The translations under genes were made by a program, and so were the position numbers. A DNA stretch of 34,117 nt from an uncultured bacterium (lineage in GTDB: Bacteria > Bacillota > Clostridia > Christensenellales > Borkfalkiaceae): assembly GCA_949746255.1 (NCBI GenBank), contig CATKAP010000223.1, positions 1 through 34,117 of the forward strand, given 5' to 3'. Shown here piece by piece: positions 1 through 8,984 of this stretch. The notes beneath the pieces are model-generated. The model had not been told where the DNA came from and made no database searches. It saw only the letters and a program-made list of their open reading frames with translations. Every line of letters begins with the position of its first letter. Position 1 is the stretch's first letter.

Positions 1-24
1 GTACGATTCGTTTCAGGTTTCACT

Positions 25-100
25 TGGTGGAGCTAATCGGGTTCGAACCGATGACCTTTTGACTGCCAGTCAAACGCGCTACCAACTGCGCCATAACCCC
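25..100 (-). tRNA. tRNA-Ala (anticodon GGC)
   Basis: Reverse complement ggggttatggcgcagttggtagcgcgtttgactggcagtcaaaaggtcatcggttcgaacccgattagctccacca folds as a cloverleaf: acceptor GGGGTTA/TAGCTCC with a G3:U70 wobble (Ala identity element), anticodon stem TTTGA/TCAAA with loop CTGGCAG, T-loop GGTTCGAACCC, encoded CCA. Confidence 0.93.
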
Positions 101-423
101 GATTTGAATAAACGCAACGCGTTGTTCGCACCGTTAACCATAATATACAATCAATATTATTAAAACGTATTTCTATATTATCATTAAATTAATGTTATGT
201 CAATTTTTTATTTGTAATTTCTGAATATTAAAACATTTTAATCGATATAAAAGTAATTACGATTTATATATTTCGAGTACGATTATCTTTATTATTATTT
301 TATAATATGACGAGTGATAAACGGTTCGCACTGTATTTTTTTATTTTTGTGTGGAATTATTTGTAAATTTTATGTGTATATGCTAAAATGTACAATGTTC
401 GATTTATAAATTGTGTGTGAGTT

Positions 424-1368
424 ATGGATGCGTTTTTAATTACTTTGATTTTCGTAAGCATTATGCTTTTATATGCTGTTCCCGGGTATATTTTAGTAAA
501 AGTAAAAGCGGTAAAGCCGGAAAGCATATCGGCTTTTTCACGTCTTTTAATGTTTGTTTGCCAACCCGCTTTAACGGTGTATTCTTTTAATAAAGCCGAT
601 TTTACGCCTGAATTGGGTATAAATCTTTTAATTTTCCTCGGTATAGTTACTGCAATACAACTTATATTTTTAGGTTTTTTCTTTTTAATATTCCGTAAAA
701 AGTTTTCTGAGGTGCGGTATCGTGTGGCAACGGTTGCAACAACGCTTTCAAACTGTTCGTTTTTGGGAGTACCGCTTTTGGAAGCGCTTTTTCCCGATTC
801 GCCTAATGTCGCGGCGTATTCAATGATGTATTTTTTATCCATGAATTTGTTGGGGTGGACGGTTATTTCCGCGCTTATCTCTCAGGATAAAAAATATATC
901 AGTATAAAAAAGGTATTGATAAATCCCGCTACTATTTCAATTGCGGTAGCTTTACCGCTGTTCCTTACGGGTTTCAAACTCGACGCCGTTAACGGACCTT
1001 TTTTCGAACAGCTGGGCATAATGTTTACTGTTTTGGGGAAAATGACTTCGCCGCTGTGTATGCTTATTATGGGTATGCGTCTAGCTACGCTTCCGTTCAA
1101 AAAATTGTTTACAAACTGGTTGCAATATTTTGCGGTGGGAGTAAATCAACTGATATTTCCTCTTTGCGTTTTGGGAATAATAACGCTAATTCCAGTAGAC
1201 CCCGAACTCAGGCTTTGTATGTTCGTGATGAGCGCTTGTCCCGTGGCTTCGGTTGTGCAGAATTTCGCCGAACTGATAGGCGAAGGGCAGGAAGCCGCGG
1301 CAAACACCGTACTTTTGGGCACTATTACTTCGATAATATCTTTGCCCGTACTTGCGCTATTAATTTAA
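424..1368 (+). CDS. AEC (auxin efflux carrier) family transporter
   Basis: 314 aa, ~10 hydrophobic segments; AEC-like motifs (SRLLMFVCQPALTVYSF, NCSFLGVPLLEALF, SACPVASVVQNFAELIGEGQEAAANTVLLGTITSIISLP). Confidence 0.85.
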   Translation: MDAFLITLIFVSIMLLYAVPGYILVKVKAVKPESISAFSRLLMFVCQPALTVYSFNKADFTPELGINLLIFLGIVTAIQLIFLGFFFLIFRKKFSEVRYRVATVATTLSNCSFLGVPLLEALFPDSPNVAAYSMMYFLSMNLLGWTVISALISQDKKYISIKKVLINPATISIAVALPLFLTGFKLDAVNGPFFEQLGIMFTVLGKMTSPLCMLIMGMRLATLPFKKLFTNWLQYFAVGVNQLIFPLCVLGIITLIPVDPELRLCMFVMSACPVASVVQNFAELIGEGQEAAANTVLLGTITSIISLPVLALLI

Positions 1369-1508
1369 TTTTATAATAAAAGCGAGAAAACTTGCTTACA
1401 AGGGTTTTCAAGCGCCGTATTCAAACTTTGATGCGTTTTTTGCAAGAAAAACGGCGGCGCGTAAACGACGCAAAAAAATCTTTGATTTTAGCATAGTAAT
1501 GTTATTAT

Positions 1509-1547
1509 AAAAGACAGCGCCCGCTTCTTAAGCGGGCGCTGTCTTTT
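1509..1547. terminator. Bidirectional intrinsic terminator between convergent genes
   Basis: Perfect inverted repeat aaaagacagcgcccgctt...aagcgggcgctgtctttt between the + strand AEC gene and the - strand Na/Pi gene. Confidence 0.85.
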
Positions 1548-3210
1548 ATTTAATTGTATTTGCCATGTTTATGAAGTGATCGGCAACTCTTTCGGCGTTT
1601 GTGGCAAAAGATAAATATTGAGTTCCTATTTCCGGAGTGCATTTGCCGTCGCGCAGTCTTTCAACGTGTTTTTGCGTCATTTCTGCGGTAATTTTATCAA
1701 TCCGGTCTTCTAAAATGTAAGCTTCTTTCAAAGCTTTTTTATCTTTGTTTTTGTAAGCCGTTACCGTTTGAATATAAAGATTGTTTATAATTTCTTTTAA
1801 CTCTTTTATCTCTTTTACCGCGTCGTCGGAAAATTTACCGGAATACTCTTTTATCTTGTCGGCGTACTCTATTATGTTTTCGGCATAGTCGCCTATACGC
1901 TCAAGATCAATAAGAGTGCGAAACGCTGTGGAGAGGTATATCCTGTCTTTTTCGTTAAGGTCGGATTTCATCAATTTTGCAATGAATACCGAAAGTTTAT
2001 TGTTTACGAAATTAAGTTGTTTTTCGTTGGCACGGAAAGTTTTTTCCGAACCGTAATCAAGGGTGCATACAATGTTGCAGGCAATGGAAAAATTACGGAT
2101 AGCCGTTTCAGCCATAAAAAGTATTTCGTTTTTTGTCTGCTGAACGGCTATGGGCGGCGTTTTGAGTAAATGTTCCTCTACAAAGTAGAAGTGCGGTTCG
2201 TCGGTCGTCGTTTTTTCTTCTTTCTTTTCAGGCACTATTACGCAGACGAATTTTACAAGCAGATTTGTGAGAGGCAGAACAACGATAACGGTTAATACGT
2301 TAAATATGGTATGGAACATCGAAAGTTGAATTTGCGGCGCGTTCGGGAACATGTGTTCGAACAAATATCCGAAGTTCACGCCGCCGAGTTCCATAAACAG
2401 TCCTATTATAAGAAATACAATAACGCCGCTGACGTTGAAAAACAAATGAATGAGCGCGGTGCGTTTAGCGTTTTTGGTGCTTGTAAGTCCTGCGAACAAG
2501 GCGGTAACGCAAGTGCCGATATTTGAACCCATTGTGATATATATGCCTTGATTGAGCGATATTAACCCCGTTACAACCATTGTGATAGCCATTGAAGTCA
2601 TAACGGAAGAACTTTGAACAACCGCAGTTAATAACGCGCCTATGAGAACAAGGAGAAAAGGATTTGTAAATACCGCAAGAAAATTTTTCACCGATTCCTG
2701 TTCGGAAAATGCGCTCATTGATCCGCTCATCATGGAAAGACCGACAAATAGCATGCCGAATCCGGATAAAATTCCGCCTAATTTTTGCAGGCGGTCTTTT
2801 TTAGCAAAAGTCAAAATGAACGCCCCCACGCCCGCCAACGAAGCGAATATAACCGAAGTGGAAAGCGAATTTTCACCGAACATTCCCAACGCCACAAGCT
2901 GACCGGTGATAGTGGTTCCTATGTTTGCGCCGAATATGACCGTTGCCGCTTGGGCTAACGTCATAATTCCGGCGTTAACGAAACCTATAACCATGACCGT
3001 CGTTGCGCTGGAACTTTGAATAGCAGCCGTTGCGGCTGCGCCCACGCCTACCCCGAACAGCTTGCTTTTGGAAGTTTTAGCAAACATGGCTTTTAGTTTT
3101 CCGCTTCCCAAAGCTTCCAAATTCGAACTCATCATATTACAGGCTATAAGAAATATTCCTACGCCTGCGGCGAGCGACAGTACCGAAGTGGCAATTTGTA
3201 CCGCGTCCAT
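1546..3210 (-). CDS. Na/Pi cotransporter family protein with C-terminal PhoU-like domain
   Basis: 554 aa; duplicated QSSSATT / QSSSVMT motifs, GANIGTTITG / GSNIGTCVTA repeats typical of Na_Pi_cotrans (NptA/YjbB type), helical PhoU-like C-terminus. Confidence 0.9.
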   Translation of the reverse strand: MDAVQIATSVLSLAAGVGIFLIACNMMSSNLEALGSGKLKAMFAKTSKSKLFGVGVGAAATAAIQSSSATTVMVIGFVNAGIMTLAQAATVIFGANIGTTITGQLVALGMFGENSLSTSVIFASLAGVGAFILTFAKKDRLQKLGGILSGFGMLFVGLSMMSGSMSAFSEQESVKNFLAVFTNPFLLVLIGALLTAVVQSSSVMTSMAITMVVTGLISLNQGIYITMGSNIGTCVTALFAGLTSTKNAKRTALIHLFFNVSGVIVFLIIGLFMELGGVNFGYLFEHMFPNAPQIQLSMFHTIFNVLTVIVVLPLTNLLVKFVCVIVPEKKEEKTTTDEPHFYFVEEHLLKTPPIAVQQTKNEILFMAETAIRNFSIACNIVCTLDYGSEKTFRANEKQLNFVNNKLSVFIAKLMKSDLNEKDRIYLSTAFRTLIDLERIGDYAENIIEYADKIKEYSGKFSDDAVKEIKELKEIINNLYIQTVTAYKNKDKKALKEAYILEDRIDKITAEMTQKHVERLRDGKCTPEIGTQYLSFATNAERVADHFINMANTIK

Positions 3211-3222
3211 ATTTTTCTCCTT

Positions 3223-4194
3223 TTAATTTCTTATTATAACGTAAGTTAAGTAACCAATATACAATAAAATCAAAATCGCGCCCTGCCATCTTGACATTTT
3301 TTTGCAGAAGAGCGAAATAATCAAAATTATTACACCCGAACCTAACATAACCGCCATATCCGTTATCGAATCCGTAGAAAGGGTGGGCGGACTTATGGCT
3401 GACGAAACGCCCAAAATAAAAATTATGTTGAATATATTTGAACCTATTACGTTTCCTAATGCGATATCGTTTTCTTTTTTAATGGAAGCTACCACGCTGG
3501 TTACGAGTTCGGGAAGAGAAGTGCCGACGGCTACTATTGTAAGCCCCACAAGCGCTTCGCTCATTCCTAACGTTTTTGCAAGTTCGGCAGCGTTATTAAC
3601 TACTATGTCGCCGCCGAATATTACTCCGGTAAGTCCCGCGGCGGCAAGTATTACGGCAAGCCATAAAGGAATATCCTTTTTATCTTTTTCCGAAAGCGAT
3701 TTCTGTTCTTCGCTGACAGTTACGGTATTCTTATCCGAACGTTTTGCGCGAATTATCAAAAAAATCGTGTAGGAGACAAATAGTATGAGCATTATTATTG
3801 CTTCCCATAAACTGATGTAAAACGGGGTAATTATAACCGTAAACAATAACAGCGCAACGTACAGTCCTACCATTACGGGTATATCGAACTTTTTTAAATC
3901 TTTTCCGATAGATAAAGGGATAATCAGCGAGCTTACGCCCAAAATTAAAAGAGAGTTGAATATGTTGGATCCTACGACGTTGCCCAAGCTCATATCGTTC
4001 ATGCCGTTCAATGCGCCGTTAATACTTACTGAAGCTTCGGGTGCGCTTGTACCCATAGAAACAAGCGTTAATCCTATAATAAGCGGCGGAATTTTCAACG
4101 CTTTTGCAATTTTACCCGAACCGCTTACAAACCAATCCGCGCCTACAATAAGCAACGTCATGCCGAAAAGCAGTAAAAATATGTTTAATACCAT
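3223..4194 (-). CDS. CaCA-family Na+/Ca2+-type (calcium/sodium) antiporter
   Basis: 323 aa; duplicated alpha repeats GTSAPEASVSINGALNGMNDMSLGNVVGSNIFN and GTSLPELVTSVVASIKKENDIALGNVIGSNIFN. Confidence 0.93.
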   Translation of the reverse strand: MVLNIFLLLFGMTLLIVGADWFVSGSGKIAKALKIPPLIIGLTLVSMGTSAPEASVSINGALNGMNDMSLGNVVGSNIFNSLLILGVSSLIIPLSIGKDLKKFDIPVMVGLYVALLLFTVIITPFYISLWEAIIMLILFVSYTIFLIIRAKRSDKNTVTVSEEQKSLSEKDKKDIPLWLAVILAAAGLTGVIFGGDIVVNNAAELAKTLGMSEALVGLTIVAVGTSLPELVTSVVASIKKENDIALGNVIGSNIFNIIFILGVSSAISPPTLSTDSITDMAVMLGSGVIILIISLFCKKMSRWQGAILILLYIGYLTYVIIRN

Positions 4195-4203
4195 TTAACG
4201 CTC

Positions 4204-4255
4204 CAAAAAGAAAGAGACTCCTACCGAAATATAATAATATATCGGTAAAAGTCTC
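4204..4255 (-). terminator. Intrinsic terminator of riboswitch expression platform
   Basis: On the - strand GAGACTTTTACCGA pairs over 14 bp (two G.U) with TCGGTAGGAGTCTC, followed by TTTCTTTTT, just upstream of the antiporter start. Confidence 0.85.
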
Positions 4256-4337
4256 GAAATTTAATCGTTACCGAGTATCTTAAAGATACTGTACTGACGG
4301 TTAGCGAACGTATAAAACGCTTTCTACTCCCCTTTAC
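4245..4337 (-). promoter_or_regulatory. yybP-ykoY (Mn2+) riboswitch aptamer
   Basis: - strand reads GTAAAGGGGAGTAG...CCGTCAGTACAGTATCTTTAAGATACT...TTTCGAGACTTTTAC: the GGGGAGUAG core, CCGUCA, a hairpin, a CGAGAC 3' core, and P1 GTAAAGG/CTTTTAC closing it. Located in the 5' UTR of a cation antiporter. Confidence 0.82.
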
Positions 4338-4389
4338 AAAGGTTATTCATTTGTTATTGCTTAATTGTCTTTAACAAACTTACGTTGCC

Positions 4390-4419
4390 ATTGTAACACG
4401 GTTTAAAAAGCTTTGTCAA
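4390..4419 (-). promoter_or_regulatory. sigma70-type promoter of the riboswitch operon
   Basis: - strand TTGACA, 18-nt spacer, TACAAT, about 50 nt upstream of the aptamer. Confidence 0.7.
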
Positions 4420-4440
4420 GCGTTGAAAACAAATAGCTTT

Positions 4441-5994
4441 TTATATTTTTTCAAAGTAACCGGTGAGGAAGTTTATGCGGTTGGTAAGCCATGTTTTAAG
4501 ATATGCGGAAGCATCCGCGTGCGTGTGCCAATTGAGAACCTCTTTACTTTGAACGCCTTGGTCTGTGTAAACGCCTAAATTATCCCATTTTTTATAATTT
4601 TCCGTAAAGTATGTGGCGTAATTTTCCGTAACCGCGTCGATAAGACGAATAAGCGAATCAAAGACGCCGGCGTCTTTGAGCTCCGCCCAGCGCGCAGAGC
4701 ATGCTTCTTTAAACCAATCGGCTTTCCATAAAACCGCAAGCCAGGGATTTAATCCGTGTGCGGCATTCACGTGCGTGCTCACGTTAGCGGTGTATATTTT
4801 TTCAACCTTTTCCTGTCCGTCCATCATGCCGAGCCCCGAGTCGAAATCCCAAGGGGCTTGCAAAACAAGTTTTTTACTTCCGTTCGCGCTCATGTCGAAT
4901 GTCATAAAAAAGCTTGAAAAATCCACGTCGTTATCGCAGGCAAGCTCCTGTAAAAGGAACATATCCACATAAGAATTCAATTCCACGACGTTTTCAACCG
5001 CGGTTTTGGAATCGTGAATTTCATCCGCAATCACTATGTCCGTGTAGTCGGCGTTGAATTTGTAATATACGTTATTGTAAACTGCCTCGTACATTATCCG
5101 GTATACGTTTTTTACATAATTGCGTGCAAAATTAACCTGCGTGGGAGAATAAAAATCGTTTTTAACGGTATATAGCGCTTTGGGAGTTTTCCATTGGGAG
5201 GGAATAACGGTGGAGCCGTCCTCGCAGGTAATAGGGTAGTTGCTATTGTCCAGTTCAAACCATTTACCCGGTTCTTCCGTGAACGAAGCGTTTCCGTCGT
5301 ATTCAACAAGATAACCTATATCCGTGCCGGTATAGCCTTCTTCAGGTTCGTTAATATTTACTCTGTTTTTGTTGACCTGTTGTTGTTCCGCAACAAAATA
5401 CAGCCCGTTATATTTGCCGTTAACGCTGACTTGCGCATATGTGAAATCGGAGCAGTAGTAGCCGTTTTCTTCCAAGGTTTTTTTGCCGAATTCAAACACT
5501 ACGGCGTCGCGTAAAAAACTTACGTCTTTATAGCAGGCGAGCATAACCCAGTTTTTGCATTTAGCGCCGCCGTTGAGTCCCAAAAGGTTAATTTTCTGGT
5601 CGAATTTAAGTCGGTAAGATTTTTTTGGGAACGTCGACGTGTTGTTTCCGCGTATGCGTACCTGACCGCGCACGCCTTCGAAATCTTCTCCTTCGCGTCC
5701 GTCGGCAACGGTAACCGCGCACGGTTTATATTCTTGGTTAAATAAATTTCCCGTAATATCCTGCCCGTCGTCGGTAACTATGTTTACGGAGGCGAGAGTT
5801 TCAGGAAGATTAAATTCCGCAAGAGGGGAAGTTTCAGGTGGAGGAGGCGTTTCCGTTTCGGGGGGATTCGGGTTTTCCGTGCCGGGCGGAGGATCAGGAA
5901 TTTCCGATTCCGCGGGCGGCGTGCAAGCGACAAGTCCGAACGCCATTAAAGCTGTAAGAAACAGACAGCCAAGCTTGAGTTTTAAGTTTTTCAT
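4441..5994 (-). CDS. CotH-kinase-like secreted lipoprotein
   Basis: 517 aa; lipoprotein signal with lipobox LVAC; Pro/Glu/Thr-rich linker; CotH-like VRIRGNNTSTFPKKSYRLKFDQKINLLG...KNWVMLACYKDVSFLRDAVVFEFG...PWDFDSGLG. Confidence 0.87.
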   Translation of the reverse strand: MKNLKLKLGCLFLTALMAFGLVACTPPAESEIPDPPPGTENPNPPETETPPPPETSPLAEFNLPETLASVNIVTDDGQDITGNLFNQEYKPCAVTVADGREGEDFEGVRGQVRIRGNNTSTFPKKSYRLKFDQKINLLGLNGGAKCKNWVMLACYKDVSFLRDAVVFEFGKKTLEENGYYCSDFTYAQVSVNGKYNGLYFVAEQQQVNKNRVNINEPEEGYTGTDIGYLVEYDGNASFTEEPGKWFELDNSNYPITCEDGSTVIPSQWKTPKALYTVKNDFYSPTQVNFARNYVKNVYRIMYEAVYNNVYYKFNADYTDIVIADEIHDSKTAVENVVELNSYVDMFLLQELACDNDVDFSSFFMTFDMSANGSKKLVLQAPWDFDSGLGMMDGQEKVEKIYTANVSTHVNAAHGLNPWLAVLWKADWFKEACSARWAELKDAGVFDSLIRLIDAVTENYATYFTENYKKWDNLGVYTDQGVQSKEVLNWHTHADASAYLKTWLTNRINFLTGYFEKI

Positions 5995-6012
5995 TGTTTT
6001 CCTTCCTTAAAA

Positions 6013-6933
6013 TTATATTTTTCCGGCAATTCGCAATGCCGTATTTTTTACACGTTCTTTCAGTTCGGCGGGTTCCACTACATTTACCGCGCCGCCGTAA
6101 CCGAGAATTTTATTTACCAAATTTTCGTCGTCGGGAACGGTTACTTCGGCTACCAAAGTTTCACCGACGGGTTCTATATTGTCTACGCCCAACCATTCTT
6201 CCGCGTCGGCAAGGGAGGTAGGCGAAATTTCAAGTTTTACGTTTATAAGCTGGTCGGAAGAATAAAAGAAATTCAGCGGAATGTCTTCGCGTTTGATTTC
6301 TCGTTTTTCAAATGTTTTTCCCGTAAAAAAAGCGTTTTTTATTCTACCTATTTTAAAAGTTCTGAAGTCTTGCTTAGTATGACAAAAAGCGTATACGTAC
6401 CATACGTTTTGCTTGAAAATAAGCACGTGCGGATCAATTACGCGTTTGCTGTGTTCGCCTTCGCGTGAAAAGTAATCTATAGAAAGGCTTTTATTTTCGT
6501 TTACCGCACTTTCGCAAATCTGCATTTTTTCGGTGAAGCTTCGGCTGTCTCCCCAGGCGCCGCCGTCTATTATTATGTTGCCGCATACGGAAAGCTCCTG
6601 TCTTTCGTATTTTTCACCGCTTTCCAATTTTTCTTTTGCGGAAATAATGGCTTTGTCGGAAATCTGTGAAGCCATTGCGTCCAAAGCGTTTAGTGTGGCG
6701 GCGTATTCCTCGCGTGTAAAATAACCCGTAGGTAAACGATAAGTATCCGAAAGATAAATTCCGCCGTACCTGCCGCGGTCTACCTGTAACGGCACGCCGC
6801 AAGCAGACAGTTCGTCAATATATCTGTAAATGCTGCGCATGGAAACTTCGTATCTTCCGGCAAGTTCGGCGGCGGTGATTTTTCTCTTTTGCAGAAGCAG
6901 CATTAAAATTTTTAACATTACGTCGTATTTCAA
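6013..6933 (-). CDS. YafY-type HTH/WYL-domain transcriptional regulator
   Basis: 306 aa; N-terminal HTH (ITAAELAGRYEVSMRSIYRYIDELSACGVPL), middle WYL-like region (ENKSLSIDYFSREGEHSKRVIDPHVLIFKQNVWYVYAFCHTKQDFRTFKIGRI). Confidence 0.92.
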   Translation of the reverse strand: MKYDVMLKILMLLLQKRKITAAELAGRYEVSMRSIYRYIDELSACGVPLQVDRGRYGGIYLSDTYRLPTGYFTREEYAATLNALDAMASQISDKAIISAKEKLESGEKYERQELSVCGNIIIDGGAWGDSRSFTEKMQICESAVNENKSLSIDYFSREGEHSKRVIDPHVLIFKQNVWYVYAFCHTKQDFRTFKIGRIKNAFFTGKTFEKREIKREDIPLNFFYSSDQLINVKLEISPTSLADAEEWLGVDNIEPVGETLVAEVTVPDDENLVNKILGYGGAVNVVEPAELKERVKNTALRIAGKI

Positions 6934-7120
6934 GGTTATTTTCTCTCCTTATACGGAATAATATAAATTTGTCAACCGAATTAATAGGCTATTTTAAAAA
7001 TATTTTTTAAAATCGTCAAAAATATTTTATCATATATGACTATGTTTGTCAACATTAATATGTAAAATAATAATTGAAAATAACAGATGCCCGTTACAAA
7101 CGGAAACGGAGGAATAAAAA

Positions 7121-7297
7121 ATGAATTTTGCGGCTTATATAGACAGACAAAAAAGACTTATACGCGACCGCCACGAGGGTGAAATTTTTCTTATTGAAAA
7201 GGGTGAAATTTTGCCCGTTTCGCAAACCGAAAAGTTGCTTGACGAGCTTTCGTCGCTTAAAGGGCTTAACACCCGCGAACGCGCCTCGGCGGTGTGA
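7121..7297 (+). CDS. Small hypothetical protein (58 aa)
   Basis: ATG with strong GGAGGA RBS; translation MNFAAYIDRQKRLIRDRHEGEIFLIEKGEILPVSQTEKLLDELSSLKGLNTRERASAV. Below the cutoff of the supplied ORF track. Confidence 0.6.
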   Translation: MNFAAYIDRQKRLIRDRHEGEIFLIEKGEILPVSQTEKLLDELSSLKGLNTRERASAV

Positions 7298-7298
7298 T

Positions 7299-7364
7299 AT
7301 GTTTATCGGAAACCGCACTATTATGTTGAATTATGCGGAAAGGAAAAATTTATACGGCAATTGA
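7299..7364 (+). CDS. Possible 21-aa micro-ORF directly downstream
   Basis: ATG one nt after the preceding stop; MFIGNRTIMLNYAERKNLYGN; stop abuts a terminator hairpin. No clear own RBS. Confidence 0.25.
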   Translation: MFIGNRTIMLNYAERKNLYGN

Positions 7365-7396
7365 AAAGCGGCGGAAGCGAATACTTCCGCCGCTTT
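7365..7396. terminator. Intrinsic terminator hairpin between convergent units
   Basis: aaagcggcggaag cgaata cttccgccgcttt perfect inverted repeat. Confidence 0.8.
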
Positions 7397-7412
7397 ACCG
7401 TGTAAACGGTTA

Positions 7413-8222
7413 TTATTTATTAAGTTTTTTTTCAATCAGTGAAATTATTCCGTACATACCGCCCGCAAGAGCGCAGAGAATAAACGTTGCCGTCATTACA
7501 AGGTCGAGTTTGAAAACCTGACCGCCGTAAACAATCAGATACCCTAGACCGGCTTTCGAAACTATATATTCGCCCATTATAGAGCCGATCCACGCGAGCC
7601 CCACGGCGACTTTTAAAGTGTTCATGAGTGCGGGAAGGGAGGCGGGAATAATAAGTTTTCTCAAAGTCGTCGCCTTGCTTGCTCCCATGGATTTCATAAG
7701 CAGTAGCTTTGTTTTGTCAACCGCTATAAACCCTGCAAGCATATTCATTATACATACAATTATAGAAACGAGAACGGTCATGAAAATTATAGCGTCATAG
7801 CCCGTTCCTATCCATATGATAATCAGCGGACCCAAAGCTATTTTCGGCAAAGCGTTTAAAACCACTATGTAGGGCTCTATAACTTTACGCATCGTTTCGC
7901 TGGCCCATAATCCGACGGCAATCGCATAACCGAGCACTACGGCTATTACGAATCCGGCCATGGTTTCCATAAGAGTTATGCCTATATGATAGAACAACGT
8001 TCCCTCTTTGTAAAGGCTGGCGATAGTAGTGCATACGCGCGACGGCGAACTGGTTATAAACGGGTCGATAACTTTGCACTGTGCGCAAATTTCCCATATT
8101 CCGAGTACGGCAACCAGTATAAGTACGCGCGAAAGTATTACCGTTATTTTTTTGTTTCTTTCTTTTTTAAGATACGCGAGATGCTCCCGCGAGTAATTAT
8201 TTTTGTTGTCTTTGTTTTTCAT
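7413..8222 (-). CDS. ABC transporter permease (SsuC/TauC/ThiX-like)
   Basis: 269 aa, six hydrophobic segments, BPD_transp_1-like EAA region (KSMGASKATTLRKLIIPASLPALMNTLKVAVGLAWIGSIMGEYI). Confidence 0.9.
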   Translation of the reverse strand: MKNKDNKNNYSREHLAYLKKERNKKITVILSRVLILVAVLGIWEICAQCKVIDPFITSSPSRVCTTIASLYKEGTLFYHIGITLMETMAGFVIAVVLGYAIAVGLWASETMRKVIEPYIVVLNALPKIALGPLIIIWIGTGYDAIIFMTVLVSIIVCIMNMLAGFIAVDKTKLLLMKSMGASKATTLRKLIIPASLPALMNTLKVAVGLAWIGSIMGEYIVSKAGLGYLIVYGGQVFKLDLVMTATFILCALAGGMYGIISLIEKKLNK

Positions 8223-8256
8223 ATGTTCGGTTACCTTTGTAAAAGGAATTTTACGG

Positions 8257-8982
8257 TTATATACCTAATTCCTTTCTCAGTATTTCGAAAGTGGCGGCAA
8301 ATTCACCGCATTCTCTGCGGCTTTTGGGCGTGTTGTCTCCGAAAGTTATGTCGTGTTCGGCAACGACTTTTGCGGGACGGGCCGAAAGCACCACGACTTT
8401 ATCCGAAAGCGCTATAGCTTCCGATATATCGTGCGTTACCAAAAGCGCGGTCTTTTTTTCGCTCTTTATAATTCTCTGCACGTCGTCGCAAACTTCAAGT
8501 CTTGTCTGGTAATCCAACGCGGAAAACGGTTCGTCCAATAACAGAATTTCCGGTTCCGCCGCAAGGGTTCGGATAAGCGCCACTCTTTGCCGCATGCCGC
8601 CCGAAAGCTGAGACGGCGTTTTTTTGAGGAAATCTTTAAGCCCGTATTTTTCGGCGAGCGCAACCGCTCTTTCGCGCATTTGCGGCGTATTGCGTTTCTT
8701 AACTTCCAACGGCAGAAATATGTTTTGTTCCACCGTCCGCCAAGGGAACAGCGCGTCGCGTTGCAGCATATAGCCGAATTCCCCGTCGCCGCGCGCAATT
8801 TCACCCGAAGAGGGAGAAAGCAGTCCGGCGGCAAGCGAAAGTATTGTGGTTTTACCGCAGCCCGAAGGTCCGATTACGGATACGAACTGTCCGTTTTCCA
8901 CTTTAAAACTCATATCTTTAACCGCGGTCGTTTCGCCCGTTTTGGTATGGTAGGTGTAGGAAACGTCTTTAAATTCAAGCAT
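8257..8982 (-). CDS. ABC transporter ATP-binding protein (SsuB/TauB/ThiZ-like)
   Basis: 241 aa; Walker A GPSGCGKT, signature LSGGMRQRVAL, Walker B ILLLDEPFSALD, H-loop VTHDISEA. Confidence 0.95.
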   Translation of the reverse strand: MLEFKDVSYTYHTKTGETTAVKDMSFKVENGQFVSVIGPSGCGKTTILSLAAGLLSPSSGEIARGDGEFGYMLQRDALFPWRTVEQNIFLPLEVKKRNTPQMRERAVALAEKYGLKDFLKKTPSQLSGGMRQRVALIRTLAAEPEILLLDEPFSALDYQTRLEVCDDVQRIIKSEKKTALLVTHDISEAIALSDKVVVLSARPAKVVAEHDITFGDNTPKSRRECGEFAATFEILRKELGI

Positions 8983-8984
8983 AA

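Noticed and set aside
357-842. 161-aa ORF on - strand opposite the AEC gene
   Set aside because: Antisense to a clear transporter gene; no recognisable protein features.
1380-1500. Repeated g/c-rich and poly-A stretches (aagcgagaaaacttgcttacaagggttttcaagc ... acgacgcaaaaaaat)
   Set aside because: Only short imperfect pairings; could be decayed intergenic sequence, not enough to call a feature.
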